Made by a program: the position numbers and the translations under genes
Source: Perkinsus olseni
Lineage: Eukaryota > Perkinsozoa > Perkinsida
NCBI GenBank assembly: GCA_013115125.1
Contig: JABANN010000123.1
Span: forward strand, 1 to 64,000
DNA length: 64,000 nt
Direction of reading: 5' to 3'
Notes under the pieces: model-generated
The model's input: only the letters and a program-made list of their open reading frames with translations
Told to the model about the DNA's origin: nothing
The model's database searches: none
Part shown: in pieces, positions 63,133 through 64,000 of the stretch
Position numbering within the stretch: position 1 is the stretch's first letter
Layout of the letters: every line of letters starts with the position of its first letter

Positions 63133-63520
63133 ATGAAGCGTGTGACTTTCGTCCTGTGTGTCTGTCTGGTGTACGTAGCGATAAGTGGAAGAGCAACGCG
63201 AGGACTTCCACGCAGCCATTCCAACGGCCCGCCTTTGCAAGAGACAGAGCGTAATCGCACTGCTTCTGAGCTCGAGTACAGACGTTGGACACCTGACGAT
63301 ATGATGGTGAAAAGGCCAATGAGTAGAATCAGGAAGGGCCGTAGATTTGTTGCAGTTGATCCCCACGCCCCATCCACAAGAGTAAGATTTCTCCCTGCCT
63401 ACATCCGGGGCAGGTTTAAGGTGCGCTCCTTAGCTTCTGCTCATCTTTCAGAATGTCGTGGGTTTTGTGGAGTCGAAGGAAGAACCTCTTCTACCGCAGT
63501 GCGTCTGGTCTGCTCTGTAG
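63133..63520 (+). CDS. Small secreted basic protein
   Basis: Two exons, 63133-63381 and 63452-63520, joined in phase 0, 105 residues. The N-terminus MKRVTFVLCVCLVYVAISGR is a good signal peptide with probable cleavage after SGR or SGRA. The mature part is basic and short: RATRGLPRSHSNGPP, then ETERNRTASELEYRRW and RIRKGRRF. The C-terminal exon adds NVVGFVESKEEPLLPQCVWS. It has one or two cysteines only. A region with R-x-L-x just after the signal followed by ETER superficially resembles RxLR-type secreted effectors, which I do not take as proof. Function unknown. An alternative reading extends exon 1 to a stop at 63537. Confidence 0.65.
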
Positions 63521-63836
63521 GGCTACGCTGGATGTGAAGCCTTGAATGCTCATGCTAAGTGTTGTCGTCAATTCGTTTGAATCCGTTGACGAAAAAGTAT
63601 AATTGTAGGGGGCGTTGTATAGAGTCGTTGTATAATTCGACGTATCATTCTAATCGAATAAATCGGAATAAACTGCGTGAGAATCGGAAAGTGGCTTGCC
63701 CGCGGGCCCATGAAAGCTATCCAGGATTACTAGTTAAGCAGCCACTCTGACCCTCTGAAAAGAATGGACATTACTCCTTGCTATCAGACCAGAGAAACAA
63801 CGTCGAACTGCTACTTTAATTTATATATCCTATGTC
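63521..63836. other. AT-richer intergenic stretch
   Basis: No gene seen. It precedes the start of the partial gene at the right edge and should contain its promoter; no recognisable element was found. Confidence 0.4.
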
Positions 63837-64000
63837 ATGGTACTGGAGGATTGGCAGAACAGGAAAGTAGGCTCGGCAATGTTTCCGAAGGCCCTTGAGG
63901 ATGTAAGTGTCAATCACAACCAAGCTCCATCCTATTAGTGTGAGAATCCGGAAATGCCGCTGTATGAGAGCGCCGATCGATTCGCCAGGGGCGCTCGTTC
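63837..64000 (+). CDS. 5' end of a gene running off the window
   Basis: Exon 1 is 63837-63902 (MVLEDWQNRKVGSAMFPKAL then ED) with a GTAAGT donor. A 36-base intron ends at CCTATTAG, and exon 2 runs from 63939 to the window end without a stop (CENPEMPLYESADRFARGAR). Phase 0 fits. Too short to identify. Confidence 0.5.

Overview
This is a eukaryotic nuclear window. Almost every gene I could reconstruct is cut into short exons by small spliceosomal introns, mostly about 44 to 60 bases, with GT..AG borders (one good GC..AG case). Genes are packed on both strands, often about 30 to 150 bases apart. The gene content is eukaryotic: symplekin, RAD9, DHX8/Prp22, EFG1, a zinc-finger-tailed tRNA isopentenyltransferase, mitochondrial F1 ATP synthase gamma, EF-hand and ankyrin proteins. 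The gene style plus lineage-specific secreted proteins suggests a protist. A perkinsid or related alveolate is my best guess, but this is inference from style, not proof.

Layout. 0-2.1 kb: weak, unidentified minus-strand coding traces. 2.1-5.2 kb: three minus-strand genes, a helical protein, a BUD22/SRFBP1-like protein and EFG1 (the last two are rRNA-processing type). 6.3-12.5 kb: six plus-strand paralogues of an unknown secreted-protein family in tandem, with a tRNA-Pro(AGG) gene on the other strand between members four and five. A seventh, mucin-like member lies alone at 39.6-40.8 kb. 13.4-14.7 kb: an ankyrin protein. 15.5-26.2 kb: symplekin, RAD9 and an unknown protein. 26.9-29.3 kb: a 75-residue protein and MiaA/TRIT1. 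29.3-34.0 kb: a large minus-strand multi-EF-hand gene and a gene just upstream of it. 34.4-38.2 kb: a Gln-rich PAM2-motif protein, ATP synthase gamma and an unknown coiled-coil gene. 41.5-45.0 kb: a multi-exon membrane protein. 45.5-47.6 kb: a WW plus ankyrin protein on the minus strand. 47.9-51.4 kb: a gene-poor stretch crowded with perfect hairpin palindromes. 51.8-55.3 kb: a tandem pair of single-pass cell-surface proteins. 55.4-61.4 kb: DHX8. 61.6-62.6 kb: a DRAM/Frag1-like membrane protein. 63.1-63.5 kb: a small secreted protein. 63.8 kb to the end: the 5' end of another gene.

Most genes are core housekeeping functions: mRNA 3'-end formation and splicing, ribosome and tRNA maturation, DNA-damage checkpoint and respiration. 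The parts that look new are the secreted LxGCG family, the paired surface proteins (one with a tail full of basophilic kinase sites), and the odd-centred hairpin palindromes. One hairpin of the same 45-base size also sits in a symplekin intron. I saw no CRISPR array and no convincing whole transposon. Exon borders were set by eye from reading-frame phase and splice-site consensus; none was checked by alignment or RNA data.
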